NCBI GenBank assembly: GCA_030035585.1 | Contig: CM057482.1 | Coordinates: forward strand, 59,710,828-59,774,827 | DNA: 64,000 nucleotides | Direction of reading: 5' to 3' | DNA from: Dugong dugon | Lineage: Eukaryota; Chordata; Mammalia; Sirenia; Dugongidae | Part shown: positions 47,270 through 60,889 of the stretch, piece after piece | How positions within the stretch are numbered: the first letter of the stretch is position 1 | Layout: the number at the start of each line of letters is the position of its first letter | Made by a program: the position numbers and the translations under genes | The notes under the pieces: generated by a model | The model's database searches: none | Seen by the model: only the letters and a program-made list of their open reading frames with translations | What the model was told of the DNA's origin: nothing

Positions 47270-48948
47270 TGAACTTCTGGAAAAGGAACCAGTATATGTA
47301 AAGACACAGAGGTATAAAACACAAGTTATGTTTCAGCAACTGCAATTTGGCTGCACTGGGCTGCAGTGTGGGAGACAGGCAAGATGAAAACAGACCCATC
47401 TGGGTAGGAAGACTGGAGCCAGATCATGGAATTCCCTTTTCACCTCATTCAGTAAAACCTATAAGTAATGGGGGTTATTCTATTCAAAGGGTATAGACTG
47501 GGGGAAAGATGTTAGGATGTTTTTCTCGGAATGACTACTCTGGCAACGATGAACATAGGTGTGAATGTGGCAGCAAAACCAGATTGCTATCGTCTAAAAT
47601 AAAAACCTACGTAACAAATGATGAGGACCTCAACTAAGGCAGGGCAGTGGGGATGCAAGAAGTGGCAATAATGAAAGATGTTAGAGAGTCAGAATCTATA
47701 GGACTTTGTGACTGACCAAATATTGAGACTGACAAACTCCCAAGTTTCTTGTTTGGTTGCCTGAGTGAACAGTGATGTCATAAACTGTATCCAGAGCGGG
47801 CACCCAGAAAACGGCTTTAACACTGTTTCCTGATCGAAGATTTCTTCCGGACACCAAAATACCAAGGGAAGTCGAATAGATAAGGAAGCATATAGCAAAA
47901 CAACTTATTACTTACAATGACTTCATGTGAAGTTAGCAAGAGAAACAACTATACCCAAACCTTGCCTGGAGCACCAAAGCTCAAGTTAGCCATTTTATAC
48001 CTAACTCAAATCATCTGCCTCCTGATCTCGCCCTTTCCCTTCCAAATTACTCCCAACCTTTCCCAAGGTGGAGCTAGCAAACCCATGCATGCCTCAACCA
48101 CTAAGTGCTGTTCCCTTCATATGCGGGCAGCTTATCCATTATGTTGTCATTACCAAAAAGCCACCAGGCAGACAAAGCACCAGCCTTCATTGAGACTTTA
48201 CTTGGTTAAACTCCCACCATCAGCTTAATAGCTCAAGAACCAGCATTCTATAGTTCCTTCCTTTTGATATTATTATCTGCCTCTCCAAAAGATCTTGGTG
48301 GTCAATAACACTTTCAATTTACGAACTTAATTTTTCACCAAATAACCCTGAATACCTTCTTGTCCTCCAATACAATAAACGTTCCCTTTAATTGATACTG
48401 TCAAAAACTATATGGCTAACTCAGATTGAAATCAGCCACATGTTCAAAACACTGAAGTGAATAACCTACTAGATGACTACTCCCAAAGTACATAACTTGA
48501 CTGCAGAAAGATTCATATGCAAATGCCTTGCTAAAGTCCAGATTCCCAAGTGTACTTTGATCAATATAGTTTTATGAGGAAAATGGATAAAATTAGTCTG
48601 AAATGATTTAATTTTATGTTAATCTGTCAATTTGCAACCATAGAAAAGTGCAGTATTCAAAAACCATTCTTCTTTTGTAACTTTTTAGCAACAGAAGCTT
48701 ACCTAGCACAAAGGAAAATATTAATGTTATTCTAAATAACCAATAAAGAACTACCTTTTAAATGGAAGATTGCATTTTATTCTAGAGATAAGAGGAGAAA
48801 ACTTTTTATTCTACTAAAAGTGCCAAATTTAGTTGTTAAAAGTAAAAATTAAGAAAACACAGGCGTTCAATACATAAATAAGATTAAAAGTCAAAAATGG
48901 CTTCCAGAAAGAACATTAAATACTCGGGCCTACACACGGGAAATAAAA
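47270..48948. other. Intron, mostly unassigned
   Basis: 47380-47740 reads like a common ancient mammalian interspersed repeat (gatgaggacctcaactaagg block), family not named. The rest shows nothing I can support. Confidence 0.4.
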
Positions 48949-48966
48949 AAGAGAGAGAGAGAGACC
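48949..48966. repeat. (GA)n short tract
   Basis: Eighteen bases of GA repeat inside AT-rich intron. Confidence 0.8.
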
Positions 48967-50750
48967 TCCGAACAATGTAACAGCATGGGCAGATACAAGG
49001 ACCTACTATGCAATATTTTCAGGAAATAAACTCAGTAGTTAAGTTCCACATGAAAGACAACATCCAGTGTGTAAGAAATAAGCACAAATTAAACCTCTCA
49101 GATATAAGATGTACAATGATGCCAATGGAGACCCATCAACAACAAATAAAAGGGAGGGAAGAGCAAAACAGGAATAGTTTTGGTATGTTAATGTTGTATG
49201 TTACTTGTTGTTTGTGTGTTTAATGTTGCTGCAATTGCAAATAGGTAATGTAATATTTGTGGTAACCACTAGGAAAACATGTAGAAAAAATACACAAAAG
49301 AAGGAAATCAAAAAGGTTCTTCACAAAAAAAAACAGCTAAACACAAAAAAATAGAAAAATGAGACTAAAAAGGCAAAGAAGATATAAGACATTCAAAAAA
49401 AAAACAATTAGTAAAATGAAGGAAGTAGACACTTCATTTTCAGTAATAATCTTAAATGGAAATTATCTGGACTTCCCACACAAAAGGCAGAGAGTGACAG
49501 AATGGATAAAAAAAACATGATCCATCCTTTTGCTGACTACAAGAAACACACCTTAGACATAAACACAAAAACAGACCAAAAATAAAAGGATAAAAAAATA
49601 CATATATTCCATGCAACTAGTAACCAAAAAAAGAGAAGGGGTGGCCATACAGATATCAGATAAAATAGACTTTAAATTGAAATCTATTATAAGAGATAAA
49701 GAATGATATTACATAATAATAAAAGGATCAATCCATCAAGGAATATACCAATTATAAATACATATACACCTAAGATCACTGCTTCAAAATACATGAAACG
49801 AATACTAATATGAAAGCACAAACAGATAAGTCCACAATAATAGTTGGGGATTCAAGCACACCACTTTTAATTCTAAACTGATCATCTATAAAGAAGACTA
49901 GTTAGGACACTGAGGACTTAAGTAAAACCATAAGCCAATTTGACCTAATAGACATTAACAGAACACTCCACTCATCATCACTATAGTACACATTTTTCTC
50001 CTGTGCACATGGATCATTTTCCAGAACAAACCATATGCTAGGCCACAAAACAAGTCTCAACAAATATAAAAAGAGTGAAATCAAACAAATCATCTTCTCT
50101 GACCATAATGGTATGAAGCTAGAAATCAACAACAGGAAGAGTAACAGAAAAAAACATAATAATTACACGGACATTAAATAATACTAAAAAACTATTAGGT
50201 CATAGAAGAAATCAAAAGTGAAACTAAAAAATACTTAGAATCAAAGGAAAATGAAATCATAACATATCAAAACCTTTGGGACACAGCAAAAGTAGTGCTC
50301 AGAGGGAAATTCATACCAATAAATGCCTACATTAAAAAATAAGAAAGAGCAAAAATCAGTAACTTAAACCAACAACTTGAACAAATAGAAAAGAAGCCCA
50401 AAGCTACCAAAAGAAAGTAATTAGTAAAGATCATAGCAGTAATAAACGAAACAGAAAATATACAAACAATAGAAAGAATCAATAAAACCAAAACTTGGTT
50501 CTTTGAAAGGATCAATAAAATAGACAAGCCACTGGCTAGAGTGACAACAGAAAACGAGAAGAGGCAAACAACCAAAATAAGAAATGAAATTGAAGACATT
50601 ACAATAGACCCAACTGAGATAAAGAGGATCATAACAGAATACTACGAAAATCTGTACTCCAAAATATCTGAAAACCTAGATGAAATGGACAAATTTCTAG
50701 AAACACACTACCTACCTAAACTAGCACAAATAGAGGGAAAAAAATCTAAA

Positions 50751-51279
50751 CAGAGTGTCTTAGTCATCTAGTGCTGCTCCAACAGAAATACAAGTGGATG
50801 GCTTTAACAAAGAGAAGTTTATTTCTTCACAGTCCAGTAGGCTACAAGTCCAAATTCAGGGTGTCAGCTCCAGGGGAATGCTTTCTCTGTCGGCTCTGCA
50901 GGAAGGTCCATGTCATCAATCTTCCCTTGGTCTGGGAGCTTCTCTGCACAGGAACCTCAGGTCCAAAGGACACGCTCTGCTCCCGGCACTGCTTTCTTGG
51001 TGGTATGAGGTTCCCATGTGTCTCTGCTCACTTCTCTCTTCTATATCTCAAAAGAGATTACATTAAGATACTAATCTTGTCAACCTCATCAGTACAACCT
51101 CATCATAGTGATAGAATTTACAACACATAAGGAGATCACATATAATCTCATCATAGTGATAGAGTTTACAACACATAAGGAAATCACATCAGATAACACA
51201 ATCATACAATACTGGGAATCATTACCCAGCCAAGCTGACAGATATTTTTGGGGGACACAACTCAATCCATGACACAGAC
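50751..51279 (-). mobile_element. Solo LTR, MaLR/MLT1-like, inserted in L1
   Basis: LTR proper 50756-51274 (519 bp). On the minus strand it starts TGTCATGGATTGAGTTGTGT and ends ...ACTAGATGACTAAGACA. Flanks CAGAG (50751-50755) and CAGAC (51275-51279) suggest a 5-bp target duplication with one change. The internal part carries a 48-bp tandem duplication. No viral genes. Same family as 20024-20500, judged from the shared ends. Sense relative to HERC2. Confidence 0.85.
51097..51192. repeat. 48-bp tandem duplication within the LTR
   Basis: Two units, 51097-51144 and 51145-51192, share ctcatcatagtgatag and tttacaacacataagga with few differences. The copy at 20024-20500 shows no such duplication. 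Confidence 0.85.
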
Positions 51280-53160
51280 CAATAACAAAAGAAGAGATAA
51301 AAGATGTCATCAAAAAAACTGCCAACAACAAACACAAAAAAACCCAGGATCATATGGCTTCACTGGGGAATTAATACCATTCAGAGAAAAGTTGACACCA
51401 ATTCTACTGAAACTCTTCAAAAACACAGAAGAGGAAGGAATACTCCCTAACTCATTCTATGAAGCCACCATCACTCTTATACCAAAACCAAGCAAAGACA
51501 TCAAAAACGAAAGAAAAGTACAGACCAATGTCCCTCGTGAACATAAACGCAAAAATTTTCAACAAAACTCAAGTCAATAGAATTCAATAACATATCAAAA
51601 AAAATCATACACCACAATCAACTGGGATTCATACCAGAAATGTAAGGGTGGTTCTGAATTAGAATGCCAATCACTATAATTCAGCACATAAATAAAACAA
51701 AGGAAAAGAACCACATGATCATGTCAACTGATGCAAAAAATGCATTTGCTAAAATCCAACACCCTATCCTGATAAGAACTCTCAGCATAACAGGAATAAG
51801 AGGGAAATTCTCAACATAATTAAGGGCATATATGTAAAACAAACAGCCAATGTTATTCTCAATGGAGAAAGACGGACAGCCTTCCCCTTGAAAAGGAGAA
51901 TGAGACTAGGACACCCATTATCACCACTCTTATTCAGTATTGTACTGGAAGTCCTAGCCAGAGCAATAAGGCAAGAAAAAGTATCCAAATAAGAAAGAAA
52001 GCAGTAAAACTATCTCTATTTGCAGATAATATGATCCTAGACATAGAAAACCCTTAAGAGTCCAAAAGAAAACTGTTGGATCTAATAGAATCCAGCAACG
52101 TTGCAGGGTACAAGATCAACACACAAAAATCAGTTGGATTTATTTGCCCTAACAAGGAGCATTACGAAAAGGAAATCAAGAAAACAATACCATTTATAAA
52201 AGCCACAAAAACGTTAAAGTTTATCTAGAAATTAACCTTACCAGGGATATAAAAGACTTATACAATGAAAATTATAAAATATAAGAGACTAAAAACCACC
52301 TATATAAATGAAATGACATTCAGTGACAATGTCAATAGTACCTAAAGAGATCTACAGATACAACACAATCCCCATACAAATCCCAACAGCATTGTTTACG
52401 GAAATGGAAAAACTAACTACCAACTTTATATGGAAAGGGAAGAGGCCCTGAACAGCCAAAGCAATACTAAAAAAGAACAAGGTAAGAGGCATCATACCCC
52501 CTGACAACAAAACATACTATTCAGCCACAATAATCAAAATGACCTGCTAGTGGTTCAACAACAGACACACAGGCAAGTGGAACAGAATTGAGAACCCAGA
52601 AATAAAATCATCCATTTATGGATAACTGATTTCAACAAGGGGTCAAAATCCATTCAATGGGGAAGAAACAGTCTCTTTAATGAACAGTGCTGGGAAACTG
52701 GATATCCACTTGCAGAAAAATGAAACAAGATCCATACCTCACACCATACAAAAAAATAACTTAAAATGGATCAAAGGCCTCTATGATAAACCAAAAAATA
52801 TAAAGTTCCTGAAAGAAAACACAGGGAGAAAGCTAAAGGACCTAATTTTTTATAAAAATCAGCCAAAAAACATAACTACAAATGCACGAACAGCAGAAGA
52901 CAAGTTAGATAATTGGCATCTCACAGAAATTAAACACTTATGTACATCAAAAGAATTTATCAAAAGAGTAAATGGACAGCCTACAGAATGGGAAAAAATG
53001 CTTCAGAAACAAAAAATCCAATAAAGGACTAATCTCTAAAATATATAGAAAACTTTAATAACTCAACAATAAAAAGACAAACAACCCAATTAACAAATGG
53101 CAAAGGTCATGAACAGACACTTCACCAAAGAGCATATACAAGTAGCCAACAAACACATGA

Positions 53161-53729
53161 AAAGATGCTCAAAGAATGAAGAAAACTAAAGATACAAGGA
53201 AAGATTAGTCCAAAGGACTAATGGACCACAACTTCTATGGCCTCTACCAGTCTGAGTCCAGTACAACTAGATGTTGACCGGCTACCACCACTAACTACTC
53301 TGACAGGGATCATAATAGAGGATGCCAGACAGAGCTGAAGAAAAATGTAGAACAAAATTCTAACTCACAAAAAAAAGACCAGACTTACTGGCCTGACAGA
53401 GACTGGAGAAACCCCAAGAGTATGGCCTCCAGACACTCTTTTAGCTTAGTAATGAAGTCACTCCTGAGGTCCACCCTTCAGCCAAAGATGAGGCAGGCCC
53501 ATGAAACAAAATGAGACTAAAGGGACACATCAGCCCAGGGGTAAGGGCTAGAAGGCAGGAGGGGACAGGAAAGCTGTTAAGAGGGAACTCAAGGTCAAGA
53601 GGGAGAGTGTTGATGTGTCATGGGGTTGTTAACCAATGTCATAAAACAATATGTTTAATGAGAAGTTAGTTTGTTCTGAAAACCTTCATCTAAAGTACAA
53701 TTTAAAAAAGAATGAGCAAAGATGCTCAA
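53161..53729 (+). mobile_element. 5'-truncated L1 3'UTR insertion with 12-bp target duplication
   Basis: AAAGATGCTCAA at 53161-53172 and 53718-53729 flanks 53173-53717, a 545-bp L1 3'UTR of the same type as at 35990-36575 (ctccaccagactgagtcca-like block, gtcatggggttgttaacca block). It splits the ORF2 relic of the host L1, which resumes at once after it. Confidence 0.93.
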
Positions 53730-55479
53730 GATTGTTAGCCATTAGAGAGATACAAACCTAACCTACAATGACATACCATCTCAACCCAGCTAAAATGACA
53801 CTGACAAAGAAAAAAAGATAACAACAAACGTTGGCAAGGATGTGGGGAGACTGGAATCCTTATCCATTGCCAATGGGACTATAAAATGGTACAACCACTA
53901 TGGAAAAATGATACGGCACTTCCTCAAAAAACTAGAAATAAAACTACATTATGATCCAGCAATCCCACTCCTAGGTATATACCTTAAGACCTAATGGAAG
54001 TGACATGAACAGACACATATGCACACTTATTTTCACTGCAGCATTATTGACAACAGCAAGAAAGAAAAAAAGAATGGAAACAGTCTAAGTGCCCTTCAAC
54101 GGATGAATGGATAAACAAAATGTGGTACATACATACAACTGAATACTATACAACCATAAAGAACAATGACAAGTCCATGAAACATAACATAACATGGATG
54201 GATTCAGAGGGCATAATGCTAAGTGAAATGAAGTCAGTCATATAAGGACAAATATTGTATGATCCCACTTCAATAAGAAGACAAAAAGAGATATATATAA
54301 AAAGACCAATGTTCATTGCTGGTTACCAGGTATTTGGGGTGGGGGGGGAGTAAGAGGGCAATTAACACTCTAGATTGTAGATACTAGTTACTTATGGTGA
54401 TACGAAAATGAGTAAGAATGTACGTGTAATGAACACAACCTGACGAAAGTAAATGATGCCACTAAGAAGTACACAAGAGAAAAGGATGTTTGTGCCAAAG
54501 AATATGATATATATATTCTGGAAACAACACCAACAATAATCAGAAAATGAGCATATATGTAGGTACAAAGGCATATACATGTACAGGTAGGCACAGGTAA
54601 GAACACATGGGTGCACAGATACAAGTATCTTTATGTATGTGTACGGATTTATGTGTGAACACACAGATAATCACAGAGAACACAATTACAGCTACTTCTA
54701 GATAAAACTAAAGAACTTGCAAGAATGGTTTTCTGGGTTTGAAGGCTAAAGTCCTTAGTGTCATGGGAAAACTCCGTCAACTGGCACCATAAAGTTCACA
54801 TTCCCAATTGCAGTGAGGTGAGTAGCTTCTGGGGTATTAAAAGCTTGCAAGTGGCCATCTAAGATACAACCAGTGGTCTCTACTCATCAGGAGCAAAAGA
54901 GAAGGAAGAAAACCGAAGTCTCAGAAAGGAAACTAGTCTTAGGTTATTAAACCAACACAAGCCACAGACAAGAAGTAGATAGTGTCCAGCTACCACTATC
55001 AACCGTTCTGATTAGGGTCACGTAGACAGACCGGGATAGAATGAGAGAAACGCAGAACAGAACTCAAATAATTAAAAAGTCCAGACTTACTGGACCAGTT
55101 GAGACAGGAGGACTTGAGACTACCGCCCTGAGATACTCTTTAAACCTAGAATCAAAACTATACTGAAGTCACCTTTTAGCAAAATAACACACTGCAGAAC
55201 AAAATAAAGGATATTACCCATGAAAACAGGGCTCCACTAAAAAACCATATACATAAGACCAAAAGATCAACAATTATTCTAAAGCAAAGATGAGAAAACA
55301 AGGGGGACAGGGAATCCAGAGTACTGGAAAAGGAACAACCAGAATATAATTAATGAGAAGACTGACATATTCTAAAAAACATTAACTAATGTCACTGAAG
55401 AACTTATGTAGAAATTGTCAAATGGGAACCTAATTAGCTATGTAAACTTTCAAGGAAAATATAATAAAATGTTACTAAA

Positions 55480-57135
55480 AAAAACAAAAGAAAGAAAAAA
55501 GTTGGTGAAGTACAAAGCTCAAACTATAGAAAAGGAAAAAAAATGAATGGATGGAAAAAAATATACCAAAGAAACACAAATCAAAAGTAAGTTGAAAAAG
55601 ACAAGCTACAGACTGGAAAAATATCTTTGCAAAACATATATCCAACAAGAATCAAATAACCAAAATGTATATAAAACTTTGACAACTTAACAATAAAAAT
55701 ACAAATAACCCAATCACAAAATGGGCAAAGGATATTTGGTGAACATATGATGAAACAGACATTTCACCGAAGAAGACATTCAAATGGCGAAAAACACCTG
55801 AAAAGATGTTCAGTGTCAGTAGCCATCAGAGAGATGCAAATCAAAACCGCAATAAGATACCATTTCACTTCCACTAGAATGGCCAAGATAAAAAAAAATT
55901 TATTAAAAAAAAAAAAAACAGAAAATAGCAAATGTTGGCAAGGATGTGGGCAAACTGGAACCCTAATCCATTGCTGGTAAGAATGCAAAATAGTATAGCC
56001 ATTGTAGAAAACACTGTGGAAGTTCCTCAAAAAATTAAAAATAGAACTACCATATGACCCAGCAATTTGACCCCTAGGTATATACCCCCAAAGACTTGAA
56101 AGCAGAGACTCAAAAGAAGACTTGTACACCAATGTTCATTACAGCACTGCCAAAAAGTGTAAACAACCTAAATTTCCATCAACAGATGAATGGATAAACA
56201 AAATGTAGTACATACACAGCCAGCAGGAGAAATGAAGTCCTGATACATGCTACACTATGGATGAAGCTTGAAAACATTATGCTGAGTGAAATAAGCCAAT
56301 CACAAAAGGACAGATAATGTATGACCTCACTTACGTAAAGACAAGAAAAGGGAAATGTATATAGAACAAAGTTTATTAGTGGTTACCAGGGGCAGAAGGG
56401 ATGGGGAAAGGGGTGGGGGATAGTTTTAAACAGTGATGGAAAAATTCTGCTGATTAAGGGTAGGGTTGCACAGCCATAATTGCTATCAGTAAGCTGTTCA
56501 CCTGTAAAAAGCTGAATTGGCAGAAAAGTAGTGTGATAGATAAATTAACAATGACAAAAAAAAAAAGTAGCTGCTTAGGTACAACCAAACACCTCATGGG
56601 ATTTGGTTCCTTGGTTTGGAGATTTAGGGATATGGTTTCATGAGACATCCCAGTTAACTGGCCTAATAACATGTTTAGTGCTTTTCTTCAAACGCTACAA
56701 TTTTGCTGCATAGTGCCTGGGGTCTTAAAAGCTTGCATGCGGCTATTCGAGGCACAGCAATTGATCTCTATTCACCTGGAGCAACAGAGGAAGAAGGAAA
56801 GTCAGGAATATGAGGAGGATATGGAATGTGTGACCAACTGTCTCCATGAACAATGGCCTCCTTTGCCATGAGACCAGAAGAACTGGATGGTGCCCAGCTA
56901 CCATTACTGAACATTTTCATCAAAGATTCCATAGAAGGCTCTTGATCAAAAGGGGAAAATGCATAACAGATTTTCAAATTCTCATGGACTCTAGACTTTT
57001 TGGACCCATGGAAGTTGGATGAACCCTTGAAACTATTGCCCTGAGATAATATTTATACCTTAAACAAAATACATCCCCTGAAGTCTTCTTAAAACCAAAC
57101 AACAGCTTAGCTTAACTAGTTAAAAAAAAAAAAAA
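55480..57135 (+). mobile_element. L1 3' fragment (ORF2 C-terminus and 3'UTR)
   Basis: ORF2 C-terminal relic from 55580; the frame at 55747-55980 reads [19 protein letters not shown] and CWQGCGQTGTLIHCW. The 3'UTR follows from about 56340 and ends in a poly(A) at 57122-57135. Antisense to HERC2. Confidence 0.85.
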
Positions 57136-57139
57136 AGTC

Positions 57140-57392
57140 TACCTTGAGCATTATGTTCTTTTAAGAATGATCTACATGGGATCAAATTGATAAAAGCAAC
57201 TTGAAATATTAGACACAAACCTTAGGGGGCTGTGAGTTTATGTTAATGATGGAGGAACAACCCAGAACAGGGGCGTGAGAATGGCTGGACAACTCCAATA
57301 ATATAATCAATGCCACTAAATTGTACATGGATAAATTGTTGAATTGGTGTATGTTTTGCTGTGTATATTCTCAACAAAAAAAAAAGAATAAA
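57140..57392 (+). mobile_element. L1 3'UTR end module fragment
   Basis: Matches 63545-63770 (gggatcaaattgataaaagc block, tgccactaaattgtacatgg block) and ends in A10 at about 57376-57385. It appears joined directly to the previous L1 end. Confidence 0.7.
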
Positions 57393-57828
57393 ATTTAGGG
57401 GAAAAAAGTTCTTGGAAGAAAACATAGGAGCAAACTTTGGGACCTAACTTATTTCAATGACAGATTATCAAACACAACAACAAATGCAAGCAGCAGAAAA
57501 CAAAATAGATAACTGCAACTTTATAAAAGTTAAATACTTAGGTTCATCAAAAGACTTTATAAGAAGAATAAAGAGACAACCTACAGACTGGGAAAAAATC
57601 TTCAGGAATAATATAGCTTATAAGCGTCAATATCTAAACTATATAGAAAACTTCTACAACTTAACAAAAAGACAACCCAATCAAAAACTGGGCAAGTGAC
57701 ATAAACAAACACTACAACAAAGATGATATTTAAATGGCCAAGAGACACATGACAAGATGCTCAATGTCATTAGCCAGCAGAGAAATGCAAATCAAAACCA
57801 CAATGAGATATCATTTCACTTCCACCCA

Positions 57829-57878
57829 CTACGGGGTCACTAGGGGTCGAAATCGACTTGATGGCAATGGGGTATTTT
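57829..57878 (+). mobile_element. SINE/RTE 3' tail fragment
   Basis: Fifty bases reading acggggtcactaggggtcg then atcgacttgatggcaatggg: only the RTE-derived tail of a SINE, inserted in an L1 ORF2 relic. Confidence 0.7.
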
Positions 57879-58274
57879 TGGGTAGGAAGGCTAAGATTTA
57901 AAAACAAAAAACAGAAAATAGCAAGTGTTGGAGGTAGTCTGCAAAAACTGGAACCCTCATCCATTGCTGGACAGAATGCAAAATGTTACAGTCTCTATGG
58001 AAATCAGTCTGCTGGTTCGTCAAAAAAAACTAGAGGTAGAGCTGCCATACAACCCAGCCATTCCACTCCTAGGTATATATACTAGGTACTGAATAGAAGT
58101 GACACAAACAGACATATACACAACTAAGTTCATCGCAGGACTATTCCTAGTAGCCAAAAGATGGAAACAACCTAAGTGCCCATCAACAGATGAATGGATA
58201 AGTAAAATGCGGTACGTGTAAACAATGGAATACTACTCAGTGATAGATAAAAATCAGTTCCCAAAACATCTTCA

Positions 58275-58430
58275 AACATCAATTCCAACTCACAGCAACA
58301 GAGGATATAGATTATAATCTTTACGGAAGCAGAATGCCAGATCTTACTCTCGGGGAGAGGCTGGTGGATTCGAACCACCAAACTTTCAATTAGCAGCTGA
58401 GCACTTAACCACTGTGCCACCAGGGCTCCT
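58275..58430 (-). mobile_element. AfroSINE-like SINE in L1
   Basis: Minus-strand head with a clear B box (about 58367-58377) and a shortened body containing the longer internal segment. Sense relative to HERC2. Confidence 0.85.
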
Positions 58431-59605
58431 TTCTCTAGACAGTAACATTTGTTATTTTTGGTGTTTGGAAATATAACATCAAATGAGAGTGAAGTGTACA
58501 CAGCCTGACAAAGGTAAACGATGCCATTACAATGTACACAAGAAAAAAAGGACCTGTTGTCAACTGCTGTGGCATACATAATTTTGAAACAGCAACAACC
58601 AAAAAAATGTATCTGCAATATATAGGTAAGTATGTAAGCATATATGCGTATAGGTATATATATATAGGTATGTCTGTGTGTATCGACACGTGTGTGCATA
58701 TGTATATACATCTATGTGACTATGCACATATATTCATATATATAATAAAGCACATAGGTGGCACAGTTACAGATACTTCTTAGACATGACCAAACACCAG
58801 GCAGGATTGGTTTTCTGGGTTTCAAAGATTAGGATCATAGTCTTGAGGGCTATCTCAGTCAATTAGCTTAATATACCTCATAAAATTATGGTCTACATTC
58901 TACTTTGGCAGTAGTGTCTGAGGTCTTAAAAGCTTGCGAGTGGCCATCTAAGACACAACGATTGGTCTCTACTCATCTGGAGCAATAGAGAAAGAAACCA
59001 AAGACTCATAGACGAAACTAATCTACAGGACAAATACTCTACACAAACCACGGGCTTATCTACCCTGAGACCAGAAGAACTAGATGGTGCCCGGATACCA
59101 TTAACAATCATTCTAACCAGGGCCACAATAGATAGGTCCTGACAGAATGGAAGAAAAACGTGGGACAGAAGCTCAAATTCAAAAAACAAAACAAAAACCA
59201 GACTTACTCAACTAGCTAAGACTAGACTTCTCCCTGAAACTACTGCCCTCCGGATATTCTTTTAAACCTTGAACCGAAACTAACCTGAGATCACCTTGTA
59301 GCTAAATAACAAATTGGCTCAAAAAATAACGAGTATAACCCATAAGTACCAAACTCCTTAAAAAAATCAACTATATGTTTTCCAGGCAACATGGTGCTAT
59401 ATTCAGAAGCACCATGCAGTCCCTCCACAGCAAAGATCAGAAAAACTAAGTAAAACAGAGTCACACGTCAATCCTGAAACCCTAAGCATCAAATGAAGAG
59501 ATAAAGAACATACCCAAGCACCAAATGGAATAAGAAACTGACAGAGAACAGAGAGCGAGGAGAGATACATACAGAGGTCCCTATCAGCTACCACAGCACG
59601 GATCT

Positions 59606-59615
59606 GCCATCTTGG
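59606..59615 (+). promoter_or_regulatory. YY1-like motif in L1 5'UTR (second copy)
   Basis: GCCATCTTGG, 230 bp from the element's 5' end, the same place as in the L1 at 28679. Activity not shown. Confidence 0.5.
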
Positions 59616-60889
59616 ACTCCTATCGGAGATCAGTGAATGGAGGTATGAGAAAGCAGCTTCACGGAGCTTCCAGCAGGAGACAGAACAACCGGTGAACAGC
59701 GATACAGGCTTTCCCACCCCCCACCCTTCTTTACCCCTACTTAGCTTCCTCTGCTTCCTGCAGCCAGTCTCTTGGACGGGAAGCATGCCAGTGTCACTTG
59801 GATTCCACCTGCCCACACTGGCCAGCCCCCTGAGTGCCTTCTGCGGGCTGCTGGTGGTCCCTTTTTCCACTTCTTTAGATTTCTTCCTTACCTCTCACCA
59901 CCTCCTCCTCCTTTCTCTCAAATACCTGGCTCCATGCACCATCTTTGCTTCTTCCTGAAAGGCTGCAAAACACCGCATGACTGTCAAACAGCTTCCTGGC
60001 CCATAACGCCAAGCTGGCAGGACCCCCAGGGCTTTTCTGTCTGTTCGTTTGCTCTGATTTGTTCTGTTTTGATTTGCTTGTTTTCTTTTTTTGTTCTTGG
60101 CTTGGGAGCCCCTTCTAGCCAGGCAGTACTGCGCAGCTTGGAAGCTACTCCCTTACTCTGCGCAGACACACAGGGACATCCCTGGGGGCATTTCTTTTTT
60201 CTTTTTTTCTTTTTTTGTTTCTTTGTTTTGTTTTCTTCTCTCTCTTATTCCCTTTTCGCCTTTCTTCATTTCCAGTTTCTCGACTTATTCATTTTTTTCT
60301 TTTACCCTTTTTTTTTTCCTTCATTTTTGTTTTTCCCCATTTCTTGGTCTCATCTCTCCGCTCCAATAGCAAGCTCCCTTAGCACTCTTTTTGTTTGTAT
60401 GTATGTTTTTGGTTCCTGTTCCTCTCTCCTCTCTCTCCTCTTTCCCATACCCATCTTAGTTCCACACATCACAATCGACCCCTCCGTCCTGCCTACCTGC
60501 ACCATGCACTGAACATCACACTCTCAACTAGCACAGGCACGGCCTACTGGAACCTGCCCTGCACTGATTCCCGGTCCGCACCGTCAGCCCTGATATGTGC
60601 CAAAAACAACCCATCCCAGCCACTCCCCTTCAACTGGACCTGACCTGCTGTATCATACCTAAGTGACTAACCCTGCCTGCTGGAGAAGGAGGTGAAAAGC
60701 ATCGTGCCCACAGACGAGCAAACAACAAAGAACGCACAGCCCGCCTGCTCAGACATAACCAAATAAAACAAAAAAGCAGGATGAAACAAATCTACAATCA
60801 ATAAATGTGGAAAATAACCACTGAATGCCCTGAAGACAGCAGACAATATCAAACCATTTACAAAAACAGGACATAATTGTTCCAGTAGG

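Larger units (their letters stand above)
49140..55475 (+). mobile_element. Composite L1 with nested LTR and nested L1 fragment
   Basis: Inter-ORF region (to about 49430), ORF2 relic from about 49440 through endonuclease, RT (relic of the F-A-D-D region at about 52018: ttgcagataat, so F-A-D-N) and C-terminal part to about 54240, then 3'UTR to a short A-rich end at about 55470. Interrupted by an LTR at 50756-51274 and an L1 3'UTR fragment at 53173-53717. All frames broken. Antisense to HERC2. Confidence 0.88.
57393..59375 (+). mobile_element. L1 3' fragment, left part (continues at 63917)
   Basis: ORF2 C-terminal relic (57457-57699 reads NKIDNCNFIKVKYLGSSKD and QPTDWEKIF), interrupted by a SINE-tail fragment (57829-57878) and a SINE (58275-58430), then a 3'UTR. 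A younger L1 at 59376-63916 splits it; the remainder is 63917-64000. Confidence 0.82.

Noticed and set aside
59772..60512. A 246-codon plus-strand frame
   Set aside because: It lies in the T/C-rich L1 5'UTR; the Phe/Leu/Ser-rich translation is composition-driven and the equivalent in the other L1 copy does not align as protein.
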